The notes beneath the pieces were generated by a model that saw nothing but the letters and a program-made list of their open reading frames with translations, was not told where the DNA came from and ran no database searches. Of a stretch of DNA of 56,446 bases, positions 1-8,369 are shown in pieces. Origin of the DNA: an uncultured Eubacteriales bacterium (GTDB taxonomy: Bacteria; Bacillota; Clostridia; Oscillospirales; Oscillospiraceae); contig OMTF01000045.1 in assembly GCA_900313925.1 (NCBI GenBank), forward strand, positions 1 through 56,446, in the 5' to 3' direction. The stretch's first letter is position 1; each line of letters begins with the position of its first letter. The position numbers and the translations under genes are program-made.

Positions 1-130
1 GGTGCAAACCTTGGGAGTTGCTATGGGGTTCGTCGGCAACTACGCCCCTTGTGGAATTTCACCACAGACTGACGGCATGCCCGTCATACGAAGAAAAGGG
101 TAGGTTAAAACCTGACCCTTTCCTTTGCTA
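1..130 (+). ncRNA. 3' part of a structured RNA, family not recognised
   Basis: This stretch is much richer in G+C than its surroundings and carries no convincing protein frame. Several helices can be drawn directly. Positions 16-21 pair with 36-41. GGGG at 25-28 pairs with CCCC at 45-48, which crosses the first helix and so makes an H-type pseudoknot. Positions 50-54 pair with 62-66, and 71-75 with 81-85. A terminator-like hairpin follows at 95-121. Four helices plus a terminator look like the 3' end of a folded RNA whose 5' part lies outside the window. I do not recognise the family. It does not resemble the 3' ends of RNase P RNA, tmRNA or 5S rRNA. A decayed coding sequence remains possible. 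Confidence 0.4.
95..125 (+). terminator. terminator-like hairpin ending the left-edge RNA
   Basis: Positions 95-105 pair with 110-121 in an 11-bp stem with one bulged G at 114 and a four-base loop. A short pyrimidine stretch follows. The T-run is weak, so termination strength is uncertain. On the other strand it could also serve ppk2, which ends at 189. Confidence 0.45.
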
Positions 131-188
131 TTCAAGAGTGCTGCGGAAAATTTTCAATTATAGAGCTATAAATTAATAAGGGCAGAGA

Positions 189-1067
189 TTATATCGGACC
201 TTCATTTATAAGGATTTCTCTGCATTTTTGCATTTCATCAAGTGTTTCTTGGGAGATAGTAGGAAACTTTGTATCACAGTTCTGCATCGTTTTTAATAGG
301 ACTTCTGAAAACAGATATCTGGTATACCATTTTTGATCTGCCGGAATTATATACCATGGGTTTGTTTCTGTAGATGTATTTTCAAATGCTTTTTCGTATG
401 CATTCATAATTTTGTCAAACAATTCTCTGTCGCGCAGATCGTTAGGGTTGAACTTCCATTTTTTTTCCTTTTTATCGATCCGTTCCAGGAATCTTTTGCG
501 TTGTGTATCTTTCGAAACATGTAGAAAAATTTTTAATAACCGATAGCTATTTTCATAAAGATATTCTTCGTAGTTTTGAATTTGTTTATATCGAATATTG
601 AAAAAATCGGATTTTCGTACATCCAATACACGATTTGCCATAGAATAGGACTTCTGAATATCATGTACCGATACGGTGACAACATCTTCATAGTAGCTTC
701 TGTTAAAAACCGCAATTTCTCCTCTTCGCGGCAGAACTTTATTAAATCGCCACAGATAGTCATGAGACAGCTCATCAGTATTTGGTTGCTTGAAGTTCGA
801 TACCGTGACACCTTGTGGATTTAAGCCGCTAAAGACACGTTTTATTGTCGAGTCCTTACCCGCGGCGTCAATGGCTTGAAGAATTACGATGATACCTTCT
901 TTTCCATTGGCATATAAAGCTTCCTGCAAATCATCAATTTCCTTTATATTTTCTTCAAATTTTGCAATAATTTCTTGCTTATCAACGTCATCCTCTTTGC
1001 TATTAGTAGGATAATCATTAAGATGCAAATTACCTTTCCCAGTATACATGTATTTTTCAGATTTCAT
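189..1067 (-). CDS. polyphosphate kinase 2 family protein
   Basis: About 292 residues of the PPK2 family, P-loop enzymes that use polyphosphate to phosphorylate nucleotides (ADP/GDP or AMP, depending on class). The Walker A-like segment AIDAAGKDST lies at about residues 65-74. The GEIAVFNRSYYEDV segment at about 116-129 contains the Walker B-like and lid-proximal residues typical of the family. The single-domain length fits the short PPK2 class. The start chosen at 1067 (MKSEKYMYTGKG) follows a GGGGGA stretch; an in-frame TTG/ATG a few codons upstream has no visible ribosome site. It diverges from ppk1, so the two polyphosphate enzymes share one intergenic region. Which nucleotide it phosphorylates cannot be read from the sequence. 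Confidence 0.88.
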   Translation of the reverse strand: MKSEKYMYTGKGNLHLNDYPTNSKEDDVDKQEIIAKFEENIKEIDDLQEALYANGKEGIIVILQAIDAAGKDSTIKRVFSGLNPQGVTVSNFKQPNTDELSHDYLWRFNKVLPRRGEIAVFNRSYYEDVVTVSVHDIQKSYSMANRVLDVRKSDFFNIRYKQIQNYEEYLYENSYRLLKIFLHVSKDTQRKRFLERIDKKEKKWKFNPNDLRDRELFDKIMNAYEKAFENTSTETNPWYIIPADQKWYTRYLFSEVLLKTMQNCDTKFPTISQETLDEMQKCREILINEGPI

Positions 1068-1261
1068 TATATTATTCCCCCAGTTAGCTTTATTCATCAA
1101 GAAGTATAATCAAAATTTTTTATTATTCATTAAGTGATAATAAAAAAATAAAAATTTTTATTACAATCAAGCCGGAGCCAGAAAAAAAGAATGAAATAAT
1201 TGTTAATTGTCAACAAAACAAATAACTTCCTAAATTATTATATGTCAATAAATTATCTTTT

Positions 1262-1289
1262 TTAACATAAACACGTATAGTAGTATTAT
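1262..1289 (+). promoter_or_regulatory. sigma-A type promoter of ppk1
   Basis: TTAACA at 1262-1267, a 16-base spacer and TATTAT at 1284-1289 form a good match to the vegetative promoter, about 55 bases before the ppk1 start. The rest of the 277-base ppk2-ppk1 gap is very AT-rich and shows no clear operator. Confidence 0.5.
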
Positions 1290-1344
1290 AACAAAGTAAA
1301 TTCGTAAATTTAAGTCAAAGCTTTTATAGGATACCGAGGTTTTT

Positions 1345-3471
1345 ATGGAAAATATAACTGGAAATGTTACAGGCAATAGGAATTACCAAATTACACAAAA
1401 TAGGGAATTGAGCTGGTTGAAATTTAACCAGCGGGTATTGGATGAAGCTGGTGATTCTACGGTACCATTGCTTGAAAGGTTTAAATTTATCTCAATTTTT
1501 ACGAGTAACCTAGATGAATTTTTCATGGTTCGGGTGGGAAGTTTATATGATATTTCTATAATAAATCCTGACGATGTCGACAATAAAACAGGTATGAGCC
1601 CCGAAGTTATATTAAATAGTGTATTTAAGTCTGTTACTCCGTTACTTCGTTTGCGTGATAAATATTACCGTGAAGTATTGGATGCTTTGGCTAACAAAGG
1701 GTTAAAAGATATAGACTATTCTGGTTTAGATAGCAAGCATCAAAAACAGCTCCGACAATATTTCGAACAATTTGTTGAACCCAAATTATCACCGCAGGTA
1801 GTTGATTCGAGGCGTCCATTTCCCAACCTCGAAAATAAAAGTATATGCATTTATGTAGAATTAATAAATAAAAAGGGAAATCGACTTGATGGAATATTGC
1901 AAATACCATCTTCTCTTCCAAATATAGTACCTATCAAAGGCCACCCTGGCTCATATATTCGAATTGAAAATTTAATTCTGCCTTTTCTGCAGGAACTATT
2001 TCCTATATATTCCATTGAGGCGGTACGCATCTTCTCAATTACTAGAAATGCTGATATCAGCTTCTATGAAGAGAAGTTTGGAGATGAAGAAACCGATTAT
2101 CGCCAATACATGAAGAAGCTTCTAAAAAAACGAAAAAGTCTTAATCCTGTAAGGCTAGAAATTCAAGGCTCAAAAAACGAAAATATTAAATCTCAATTTT
2201 CGCGACTATTAAAGATTAAACCGTCTCAAGTTTATTTCTGCGAATGCCCGTTAAATATGAAATATGCATTCAGCTTGGAGAGCTTGATCCCAAAAGAAGT
2301 AGCTGCAGAGTTGTTATATCCGCATTTTGAACCCAAACTTTACAGTTGGTATAAGGGTTCTGAAAATATGTTTCAAACCATACGTCGAAAGGACCGGCTC
2401 TTATTTTACCCTTTTGATAGTATGCGACCATTCCTCGATTTACTAAAAGCGGCTGCTGATGATGATTATGTTACTTCTATAAAAATTACTATTTATAGGC
2501 TTGCTCCGAATTCACGAATTGCATCATACTTGTGCATGGCTGCTGAAAATGGCAAGGATGTCTCTGTAATTATGGAGTTAAGAGCACGTTTTGATGAACA
2601 GAACAATATTAATTGGTCAGAACAGCTCGAGAACTCTGGATGCCATATTATTTACGGCCCTAATGGCTACAAATGCCATTCTAAAATATGCCTTATCACA
2701 CGAAAAGTTCATGGTGCTACGGAATACTTTACACAAATCGGTACCGGGAATTACAATGAAAAAACTGCGCGCCAATATACAGATCTTTGCTTAATGACTG
2801 CAAATTATAGTATAGGGATTGATGCCGAAAAATTTTTTAAAGACATGTGGCTTGGAAACCTGAATGGAACATACAGCAATATTTGGGTTTCTCCCAAAAG
2901 TATGAAGAAAAATATTATTGATGGGTTGAATCGTGAGATAGCTAAGGGGAGACAGGGATATGTTGTTTTTAAAGCGAATTCACTCACTGAAAGAGATGTT
3001 ATTGATCAAATCGCAGAAGCTTCGAAGGCTGGCGTAGAAATACATATGGTCTTGCGAAGCATTTGCTGCCTTCGCACAGGAATTCCAGAAGAGACGGACA
3101 ATATTGAAGTAAAAAGCATTGTAGGAAGATTTTTAGAACATTCTAGAATTTATAGATTTGGCCGTGAAGACTCAACTTGCGAATTGTTTATTTCATCTGC
3201 GGATTTAATGACTAGAAATTTAACTCGTCGTGTGGAGGTAGCTTGTAGAATATTAGATGTCGACGTAAAACGTCAAATTATACAGATATTGAATACTGTT
3301 CTGGCTGACGATGTAAATGCAAGAATTCTAAAGAATGATGGAAACTACTATAAAGTTAGAGAAAATGGACACTGTTGCAGCCAAAAAAAATTCTTGGATT
3401 CCACATTCCAACCAGAAGAGAAAAAATCTATAATTTTATGGGTAAAAAAATTATTTGGGTTTGATTCCTAA
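1345..3471 (+). CDS. ppk1: polyphosphate kinase 1
   Basis: 708 residues, the usual length for PPK1, which reversibly makes inorganic polyphosphate from ATP. The N-terminal domain has the typical opening NRELSWLKFNQRVLDEA and the FFMVRVG segment. The C-terminal half holds two phospholipase D-like domains. The two conserved histidines are present: H445 in KCHSKICLIT, which aligns with the autophosphorylated histidine of the family, and H599 in FLEHSRIYRF. ATG at 1345 follows a CGAGG site. With the divergent PPK2 next door, the cell can both build polyphosphate and spend it on nucleotide phosphorylation. Nothing looks truncated. Confidence 0.95.
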   Translation: MENITGNVTGNRNYQITQNRELSWLKFNQRVLDEAGDSTVPLLERFKFISIFTSNLDEFFMVRVGSLYDISIINPDDVDNKTGMSPEVILNSVFKSVTPLLRLRDKYYREVLDALANKGLKDIDYSGLDSKHQKQLRQYFEQFVEPKLSPQVVDSRRPFPNLENKSICIYVELINKKGNRLDGILQIPSSLPNIVPIKGHPGSYIRIENLILPFLQELFPIYSIEAVRIFSITRNADISFYEEKFGDEETDYRQYMKKLLKKRKSLNPVRLEIQGSKNENIKSQFSRLLKIKPSQVYFCECPLNMKYAFSLESLIPKEVAAELLYPHFEPKLYSWYKGSENMFQTIRRKDRLLFYPFDSMRPFLDLLKAAADDDYVTSIKITIYRLAPNSRIASYLCMAAENGKDVSVIMELRARFDEQNNINWSEQLENSGCHIIYGPNGYKCHSKICLITRKVHGATEYFTQIGTGNYNEKTARQYTDLCLMTANYSIGIDAEKFFKDMWLGNLNGTYSNIWVSPKSMKKNIIDGLNREIAKGRQGYVVFKANSLTERDVIDQIAEASKAGVEIHMVLRSICCLRTGIPEETDNIEVKSIVGRFLEHSRIYRFGREDSTCELFISSADLMTRNLTRRVEVACRILDVDVKRQIIQILNTVLADDVNARILKNDGNYYKVRENGHCCSQKKFLDSTFQPEEKKSIILWVKKLFGFDS

Positions 3472-3526
3472 ATTACGAAATAATTTGTCTTTATACGCAG
3501 TCTAAGGCTGGCCGAAAATGAAATGA

Positions 3527-3575
3527 AAATTGAAAGATAATGCCAATAGATTAATATGGCACCATCTTTCAATTT
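3527..3575. terminator. long hairpin between convergent ppk1 and rubrerythrin
   Basis: Positions 3527-3545 and 3557-3575 are inverted repeats, 17 paired bases broken only by an AA/CC mismatch, with an 11-base loop. It lies between genes that point toward each other and probably terminates both. Confidence 0.6.
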
Positions 3576-3627
3576 ATGTGTCTTACAAAGTTTATACAGA
3601 TTTGAGGTAAAGTAACATCATAGTTTA

Positions 3628-4170
3628 CTACTTAAAATAACGATGAAGAAGGCCTGCAAAGGCTTTTCCATGACGTGCTTCATCTCTTGCCATTTCATGG
3701 ATGGAATCATGAAGAGCGTCAAGGTTCAGCTCCTTGCATTTTTTAGCAAGCGCTGTTTTGCCAGCTGTAGCACCGTTTTCAGCTTCAACACGCATCTCAA
3801 GGTTCTTTTTCGTAGAATCGGTAATTACTTCACCAAGCATTTCTGCAAATTTTGCCGCATGTTCAGCCTCTTCCAGTCCAGCCTTGTAATAATAATCGCC
3901 AATTTCCGGATAGCCTTCTCTATAAGCAACTCTAGACATTGCCAAATACATACCAACTTCACTGCATTCGCCTGTGAAGTTTGCTTCGAGACCTTCCTTT
4001 ATCTCGGCAGGAACGTCCTTGCCTATACCTACGACATGTTCAGCTGCCCAAGACATTTCGTCCTCTTTAAGGGTAAATTTAGATCCTGGGCATTTGCATT
4101 GCGGGCAAAATTCCGGAGGTGTTTCTCCTTCGTAAACATAGCCGCATACCGGGCAAACCCACTTTTTCAT
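3628..4170 (-). CDS. reverse rubrerythrin (rubredoxin domain first)
   Basis: 180 residues. The rubredoxin iron site comes first, with CPVCGY and CPQCKCPG in the first 30 residues, followed by a ferritin-like diiron four-helix domain with the [19 protein letters not shown] and [12 protein letters not shown] helices that supply the iron ligands. Classical rubrerythrins have the opposite order; the reversed form is common in clostridia and acts as an NAD(P)H-linked peroxide or oxygen reductase with rubredoxin-type partners. A perfect AGGAGGT ribosome site precedes the ATG. It is a single-gene unit and points to an anaerobic host. Confidence 0.93.
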   Translation of the reverse strand: MKKWVCPVCGYVYEGETPPEFCPQCKCPGSKFTLKEDEMSWAAEHVVGIGKDVPAEIKEGLEANFTGECSEVGMYLAMSRVAYREGYPEIGDYYYKAGLEEAEHAAKFAEMLGEVITDSTKKNLEMRVEAENGATAGKTALAKKCKELNLDALHDSIHEMARDEARHGKAFAGLLHRYFK

Positions 4171-4861
4171 AATAGTTACCTCCTAAAAAATTCTTTACCG
4201 TTTATTAGAATAATGACTCCATGCTTTTTCCTTACGGCTATTAAATTAGCATATATGATTGAATAAAATAGTAGTACACGCAACAGTAAATTTTTTACCC
4301 TAATAAAAAAACGAATATTCAATAAAAAATATTATCCATGCATTGCATTTTCACGATTTCCTTCTCCTTCACATCGAACATACTTTAGATTTTATTATCT
4401 TCTTTTTCAAAATAAATCTCGTTGGCCTTTATGACTTAATCCTGCATTGCAAGGAAATCCTAAGTCTATTCAAAAAAGGTAAACAGTCCGTATCTATTCA
4501 TCTCCATATTTTCAATTTTCTTCATTCTACATGGAAGAATTTTATTGAGAATATTGGAGCAAAAGATTCCTCCCGCATAGGTATAGTCATAGCCCAGCAG
4601 TTGTCAAATGCCGATATCCACATAAATCAACATGCAGGGATATTCCCCATCTCCATTGAAAAAAGAGGAATTCGAATGACTAATCCATAATCTTTTGATT
4701 CTATATTATTCATGCCCGGCTTATACGTACTTCAAAGTACTTCTGGTGAAACGGACGACCATTGCAGTAATTCTAATACCAATTGTCAACGACCACGCCA
4801 AAATAATCCGGTTAGTTCCGTGTTTGGAAGAGATTGTTTTTAATAACTATCGGCTGTCTCG

Positions 4862-4909
4862 CAGAATCAATGACAGATATTGTGCACGCAGTATCTGTCA
4901 TTGATTCTG
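4862..4909. repeat. 18-bp perfect inverted repeat with 12-base loop
   Basis: Positions 4862-4879 and 4892-4909 are exact reverse complements (arm CAGAATCAATGACAGATA). No T-run follows on either strand, so it is not a typical terminator. It may be the remnant of a mobile-element end or a structured transcript. Confidence 0.6.
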
Positions 4910-4957
4910 TGCAATTAACTAGATACCCTATTTTCTTTCTAGTCACAGAGTGGTTCA

Positions 4958-5207
4958 GTGGCCAGCACTGTCATTTTGATGCGGATTCATCTGGTCAAGA
5001 ATATCCGCCATATTAACCGCGCTCTGTTAGAGAATATGCAGAATCTCATGTATTCGGAAAATATGTCTGAGCAACAAATGTCTGAGAATTTCTTGCGTAG
5101 CAATCCTGTTGAACAACAGATATCAGCATTCAGCCAAGAAGGTAGCTGAGCTCAGAGAGCTGCAGAATGGAAGAATGGATATGGAACGTGCATACATAAA
5201 AGCATGA
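4958..5207 (+). pseudogene. possible frameshifted gene remnant, product unknown
   Basis: The first part reads as a helical, charged stretch (for example HINRALLENMQNLMYSENM and MSENFLRSNPVEQQISAF). It then hits a stop after a few odd residues. Moving to another frame near 5139 gives KKVAELRELQNGRMDMERAY followed by a stop at 5205-5207. Both pieces look like one coiled helical protein with a frameshift and no start. The base composition is more GC-rich than the neighbouring DNA. I cannot assign a family; a fragment of a mobile-element protein is one possibility. Confidence 0.25.
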
Positions 5208-5211
5208 TTAA

Positions 5212-5238
5212 ACCCAGGGCAAATCATTCACCCTGGGT
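5212..5238. terminator. hairpin downstream of the DUF1002 gene
   Basis: ACCCAGGG at 5212-5219 pairs with CCCTGGGT at 5231-5238. It lies just past the stop of the minus-strand DUF1002 gene, so it probably ends that transcript, though there is no long T-run. Confidence 0.4.
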
Positions 5239-5256
5239 ACAAAGTCACAAAAAGCT

Positions 5257-6126
5257 TTAGGAAAGTATGTTCGCAAAAAAATTGGCGATGCGTTTGAAGA
5301 ATGTTTCAATTTTATTCACAAATCCCTTGGCATCCTCTTTGACTTCGCCAAGTTTTCTGATTGTTTCCTTGGCTTCTTCAACGCGTTGCAACAATTCAGT
5401 TGTATCCATTTTTTCTAATTGTCTGCACAAAGATATTAACTGGGTAATTTGATCTTCTGTCAAGCTGACATTATATTCATCGGCAATCTTAATTATTTGC
5501 CCGCGTAGTTCCTCATCGGACATATCCTTAGTTTCATTTAGAATTTCTTTAAGTTCGTTTACAATTGCAATCGAATCCTCAGAACCAATTGTATCGCTCA
5601 GTTCCGCTGTAACTGTAAGTTCATCTGCACCAGCGTCTTTAGCTGTACTATCAAGCTCTTTTCCTGTAAGGGTCTCATAAGCTTTATAAATGCCTGTTAG
5701 TGCCGCTGTACCAGAGACACTATAGGGAGCTGAAATAATAACATTAACATTAGATATACCGACTGTAGTTAGTGCATTTATATACATTTCTTCTGTACAC
5801 CAAGAGATGTTATTAATTTTAATGTCAATACCCTCATTAGTTTCGGATAGTTGTAAATAAACACAAGAAATAGAGTTTGTGCCAATGATACTACTATCAA
5901 TATAGTCCGATAATAATTCGCGTTCTTCTTCGTTGGTGACAGTTATTTCTTTTACGCTTCCGCGCGTTACCCCAAAATCCCTATAAACATTTTCGACATC
6001 ACCCTCTGTGCAGTCTGCTCCGATAACGGCGCACGCATCAACGGAGGAGTTATCTGCAAATATTGGAAATGAGCAAAGAAATAAAGCGGCAGCAACGACC
6101 ATTGAAACTGTTTTTATATATTTCAT
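5257..6126 (-). CDS. DUF1002 secreted protein
   Basis: 289 residues. An N-terminal signal peptide (hydrophobic run VSMVVAAALFLCSFPIFA, residues about 9-26) is followed by a DUF1002 domain, recognisable from the segments VIGADCTEGD, NINVIISAPYSVSG-like VNVIISAPYSVSGTAALTGI, and AYETLTGKEL. The C-terminal third is charged and helical (LEKMDTTELLQRVEEAKETI) and ends with an amphipathic aromatic stretch, FFKRIANFFANILS. DUF1002 proteins are found in endospore-forming Firmicutes (B. subtilis YpuA type) and have no settled function; an envelope role is inferred from the export signal. GGAGG precedes the ATG. It appears to be transcribed alone. Confidence 0.85.
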   Translation of the reverse strand: MKYIKTVSMVVAAALFLCSFPIFADNSSVDACAVIGADCTEGDVENVYRDFGVTRGSVKEITVTNEEERELLSDYIDSSIIGTNSISCVYLQLSETNEGIDIKINNISWCTEEMYINALTTVGISNVNVIISAPYSVSGTAALTGIYKAYETLTGKELDSTAKDAGADELTVTAELSDTIGSEDSIAIVNELKEILNETKDMSDEELRGQIIKIADEYNVSLTEDQITQLISLCRQLEKMDTTELLQRVEEAKETIRKLGEVKEDAKGFVNKIETFFKRIANFFANILS

Positions 6127-6339
6127 AAAACCTCCAAATTTTTGCCAAAAACCATTGTATAATTACATGATTATAAACTAAAGAGATCCCGATAATGTAA
6201 AAAAAGCATATTTGTAAAAAACAAAAATCTAACAGTTCAGGAGAGATAAATAAAAGCGAGTATACGAAAAATTTTTCTCAATATACCCGTATGTATATTT
6301 ATTTAAATTTTTTAGGTAATAGCAAGGCACGGAAGAGCA

Positions 6340-6651
6340 TTAGTTGTTAGAATCATAAAATATGATTTCACCTTGTTTTACTAGATCTAATTTATTTCTA
6401 GCGATATCTTCCACAGTATCCGGATCGCTACTGTGTTCAATGCCGTACTGAAGTTCTTCGTTGCTTTGTTGAATTTGAGAAATTTCAGCAGTAAGTTCCT
6501 CATTTTCATCATTAATTACTTCCATTTGCCCGTGTATACTAATTATTTGGCTAATCAGCAGGCAGGCGAATGCAACAATTAAAATATACGAAGCAATACT
6601 TATAAAATTATGTCTTGTTTTTTTCGTTTTATTCAAGTTCTTGTTTATCAT
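6340..6651 (-). CDS. septum formation initiator family protein (DivIC/FtsL-like)
   Basis: About 103 residues: a basic cytoplasmic N-terminus (MINKNLNKTKKTRHN), one membrane segment (about residues 17-37, IASYILIVAFACLLISQI), then a coiled coil (EVINDENEELTAEISQIQQS) and the family-type end DTVEDIARNKLDLVKQGEI. This matches DivIC, the division protein that works with FtsL and DivIB at the septum. The start at 6651 is preceded by TGGAG. The open frame continues in phase for 43 hydrophobic residues upstream to 6780, but that part has no ribosome site and does not belong to the family. It may be the decayed end of an upstream gene such as yabQ, the usual neighbour. Confidence 0.8.
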   Translation of the reverse strand: MINKNLNKTKKTRHNFISIASYILIVAFACLLISQIISIHGQMEVINDENEELTAEISQIQQSNEELQYGIEHSSDPDTVEDIARNKLDLVKQGEIIFYDSNN

Positions 6652-6938
6652 AAAAATCTCCAGACAGGTAACAATAAGTCCATATAAATTATATCCTATA
6701 TATCCTAAAAAACTACTTAAATAAGGAAGGACATAATACAGTAAAACAGCGTTTACATAACTTGCAACTGAAGTATACACCAGATAATACGTAAATGGAA
6801 GTAGATATTGTATTTTTTATCTTCCCTGTACACTTCAATACTGCTATTATTTGTTATCTGGTCCCAAAATTTGCTACTTTCAACAATTTTGACAAAGCAA
6901 TCTCAAAACGCTCCAATAAAATTGTTTAGTATTGAAAT

Positions 6939-6956
6939 TTTGAAAAATTATGCATA
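6939..6956 (+). promoter_or_regulatory. ARG-box-like operator before argG
   Basis: TGAAAAATTATGCA at 6941-6954 fits the palindromic ArgR/AhrC box (TGAAT, four A/T, ATTCA) with one mismatch in each half. It ends just before the argG -35 box, a sensible place for repression. An ArgR gene is present at 36105. Binding is inferred. Confidence 0.45.
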
Positions 6957-6962
6957 ATATTC

Positions 6963-6990
6963 TTGACAAATGCAAGTTTAGTGTAATAAT
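6963..6990 (+). promoter_or_regulatory. strong sigma-A promoter of the arginine cluster
   Basis: A perfect TTGACA at 6963-6968, a 16-base spacer and AATAAT at 6985-6990. Transcription would begin near 6997, downstream of both in-frame ATG codons at 6950 and 6992. This bears on the choice of argG start. Confidence 0.65.
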
Positions 6991-7021
6991 AATGAAAACA
7001 ATTCATCGGAGGCGTATAAAT

Positions 7022-8275
7022 ACGAATAAGAAGGATATTAAAAAAGTTGTACTTGCATATTCAGGCGGACTAGATACATCAATAATAATTCCTTGGCTTA
7101 AAGAAAACTATAATAATTGTGAAGTCATCGCTGTTTCGGGTAATGTAGGTCAGAATGATGAGCTGGAAGGCCTTGAAGAAAAAGCAATCAAGACGGGTGC
7201 TTCTAAGCTTTATATATTAGATTTGCAAGAAGAATATGTTAATGAATATATTATCCCTACCATGAAAGCTGGTGCTAAGTATGAAGAATACCTACTAGGT
7301 ACGAGCCATGCACGTCCTTGTATTGCAAAGGGTCTTGTAGAAATTGCTTATAAGGAACATGCTGATGCAATTGCACATGGTTGCACCGGCAAGGGAAACG
7401 ATCAGGTTCGCTTTGAACTTGCTATAAAGCACTTTGCTCCGAATATGCCTATAATTGCTCCATGGAGAGAATGGAATATAAAATCGCGCGACGAAGAAAT
7501 TGATTATGCAGAAGCACATGGCATTCCTTTGCGAATTAGCCGTGAAACAAATTACTCAAAGGATAAAAACCTATGGCATCTAAGCCATGAAGGATTGGAT
7601 TTGGAGGATGCTGGTAACGAGCCTCAATACGAAAAGAACGGCTTTCTTGAGATGGGAGTTTCTCCAATAGATGCTCCTGATAAACCTGAATATATTGAGC
7701 TTGAATTTAACCAAGGAGTTCCATGCAAACTGAACGGTGAAATTCTGAGCCCTAAAGAAATAATTCTTAAGCTGAATGAATTTGGCGGAAAAAACGGTAT
7801 CGGTTTGTTAGACATTGTGGAAAATAGGCTTGTAGGAATGAAATGTCGAGGAGTTTATGAAACGCCAGGAGGAACAATTTTATACAAAGCACACGAATAT
7901 TTAGAATCGGTATGCCTTGATAAAATGACATTGCACAAAAAGCAAGAACTTTCGATAACATTTGGCGAATTGGTTTATAATGGGATGTGGTTTACACCGT
8001 TGCGGGAAGCCCTTTCTGCATTCGTAGATAAAACACAGGAAACTGTAACGGGAAAAGTCCGAATGAAATTATACAAAGGGAACATAATTAAAGCGGGGGT
8101 ATGGAGCCCGTACTCCCTATATTCGGAAGAATTGGCAACATTCGGAGAATCAGATTATAATCAGAAAGACGCGGAGGGTTTTATTAATTTGTATGGTCTC
8201 CCAATTAAAATTGAATCTGTAGTAAAAGAAAAAAACAACGGTAAGTGCGGATACAGCCTTTTTCATGAGAAATAA
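7022..8275 (+). CDS. argG: argininosuccinate synthase, probable ACG start
   Basis: About 417 residues from the start chosen here. It joins citrulline and aspartate with ATP in the next-to-last step of arginine synthesis. The ATP pyrophosphatase loop AYSGGLDTS is near the N-terminus, and [26 protein letters not shown] and [14 protein letters not shown] are family signatures. Start choice is unusual. The frame stays open to ATG 6950 and ATG 6992, but the promoter and predicted transcript start lie at or beyond them. The only good ribosome site, GGAGG at 7008-7012, sits nine bases before ACG at 7022. Starting there gives (M)[15 protein letters not shown], matching the usual N-terminus. Either a rare ACG start is used or ATG became ACG by mutation or read error. 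Confidence 0.93.
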   Translation, partial: TNKKDIKKVVLAYSGGLDTSIIIPWLKENYNNCEVIAVSGNVGQNDELEGLEEKAIKTGASKLYILDLQEEYVNEYIIPTMKAGAKYEEYLLGTSHARPCIAKGLVEIAYKEHADAIAHGCTGKGNDQVRFELAIKHFAPNMPIIAPWREWNIKSRDEEIDYAEAHGIPLRISRETNYSKDKNLWHLSHEGLDLEDAGNEPQYEKNGFLEMGVSPIDAPDKPEYIELEFNQGVPCKLNGEILSPKEIILKLNEFGGKNGIGLLDIVENRLVGMKCRGVYETPGGTILYKAHEYLESVCLDKMTLHKKQELSITFGELVYNGMWFTPLREALSAFVDKTQETVTGKVRMKLYKGNIIKAGVWSPYSLYSEELATFGESDYNQKDAEGFINLYGLPIKIESVVKEKNNGKCGYSLFHEK

Positions 8276-8293
8276 TAAGTTATAACATATTGT

Positions 8294-8325
8294 CATCCTG
8301 CATAGGATTTATTCTTTGCAGGATG
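8294..8325 (+). promoter_or_regulatory. hairpin between argG and argH
   Basis: CATCCTGCA at 8294-8302 pairs with TGCAGGATG at 8317-8325. No T-run follows, so it may be a processing or mRNA-stability element rather than a full terminator. argH starts 45 bases further on. Confidence 0.4.
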
Positions 8326-8369
8326 CGATTATATCTTAGGTTCATCCTTAAACGTATTATGAGGTGCTT

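Larger units (their letters stand above)
4171..5256. other. about 1.1 kb without an intact gene, apparently decayed
   Basis: No open frame here has both a start with a ribosome site and a recognisable product. Both strands from about 4340 to 4900 give only short frames broken by stops, as in a degraded gene. The right part (4958-5207) has more coding-like composition and is listed separately. An 18-bp inverted repeat sits at 4862-4909. I cannot name the ancestral genes. Confidence 0.5.

Noticed and set aside
3643..4266. 207-codon open frame on the plus strand
   Set aside because: It lies opposite the rubrerythrin gene, which has clear iron-binding motifs and a perfect ribosome site. The plus-strand frame is Cys/Phe-rich antisense sequence.
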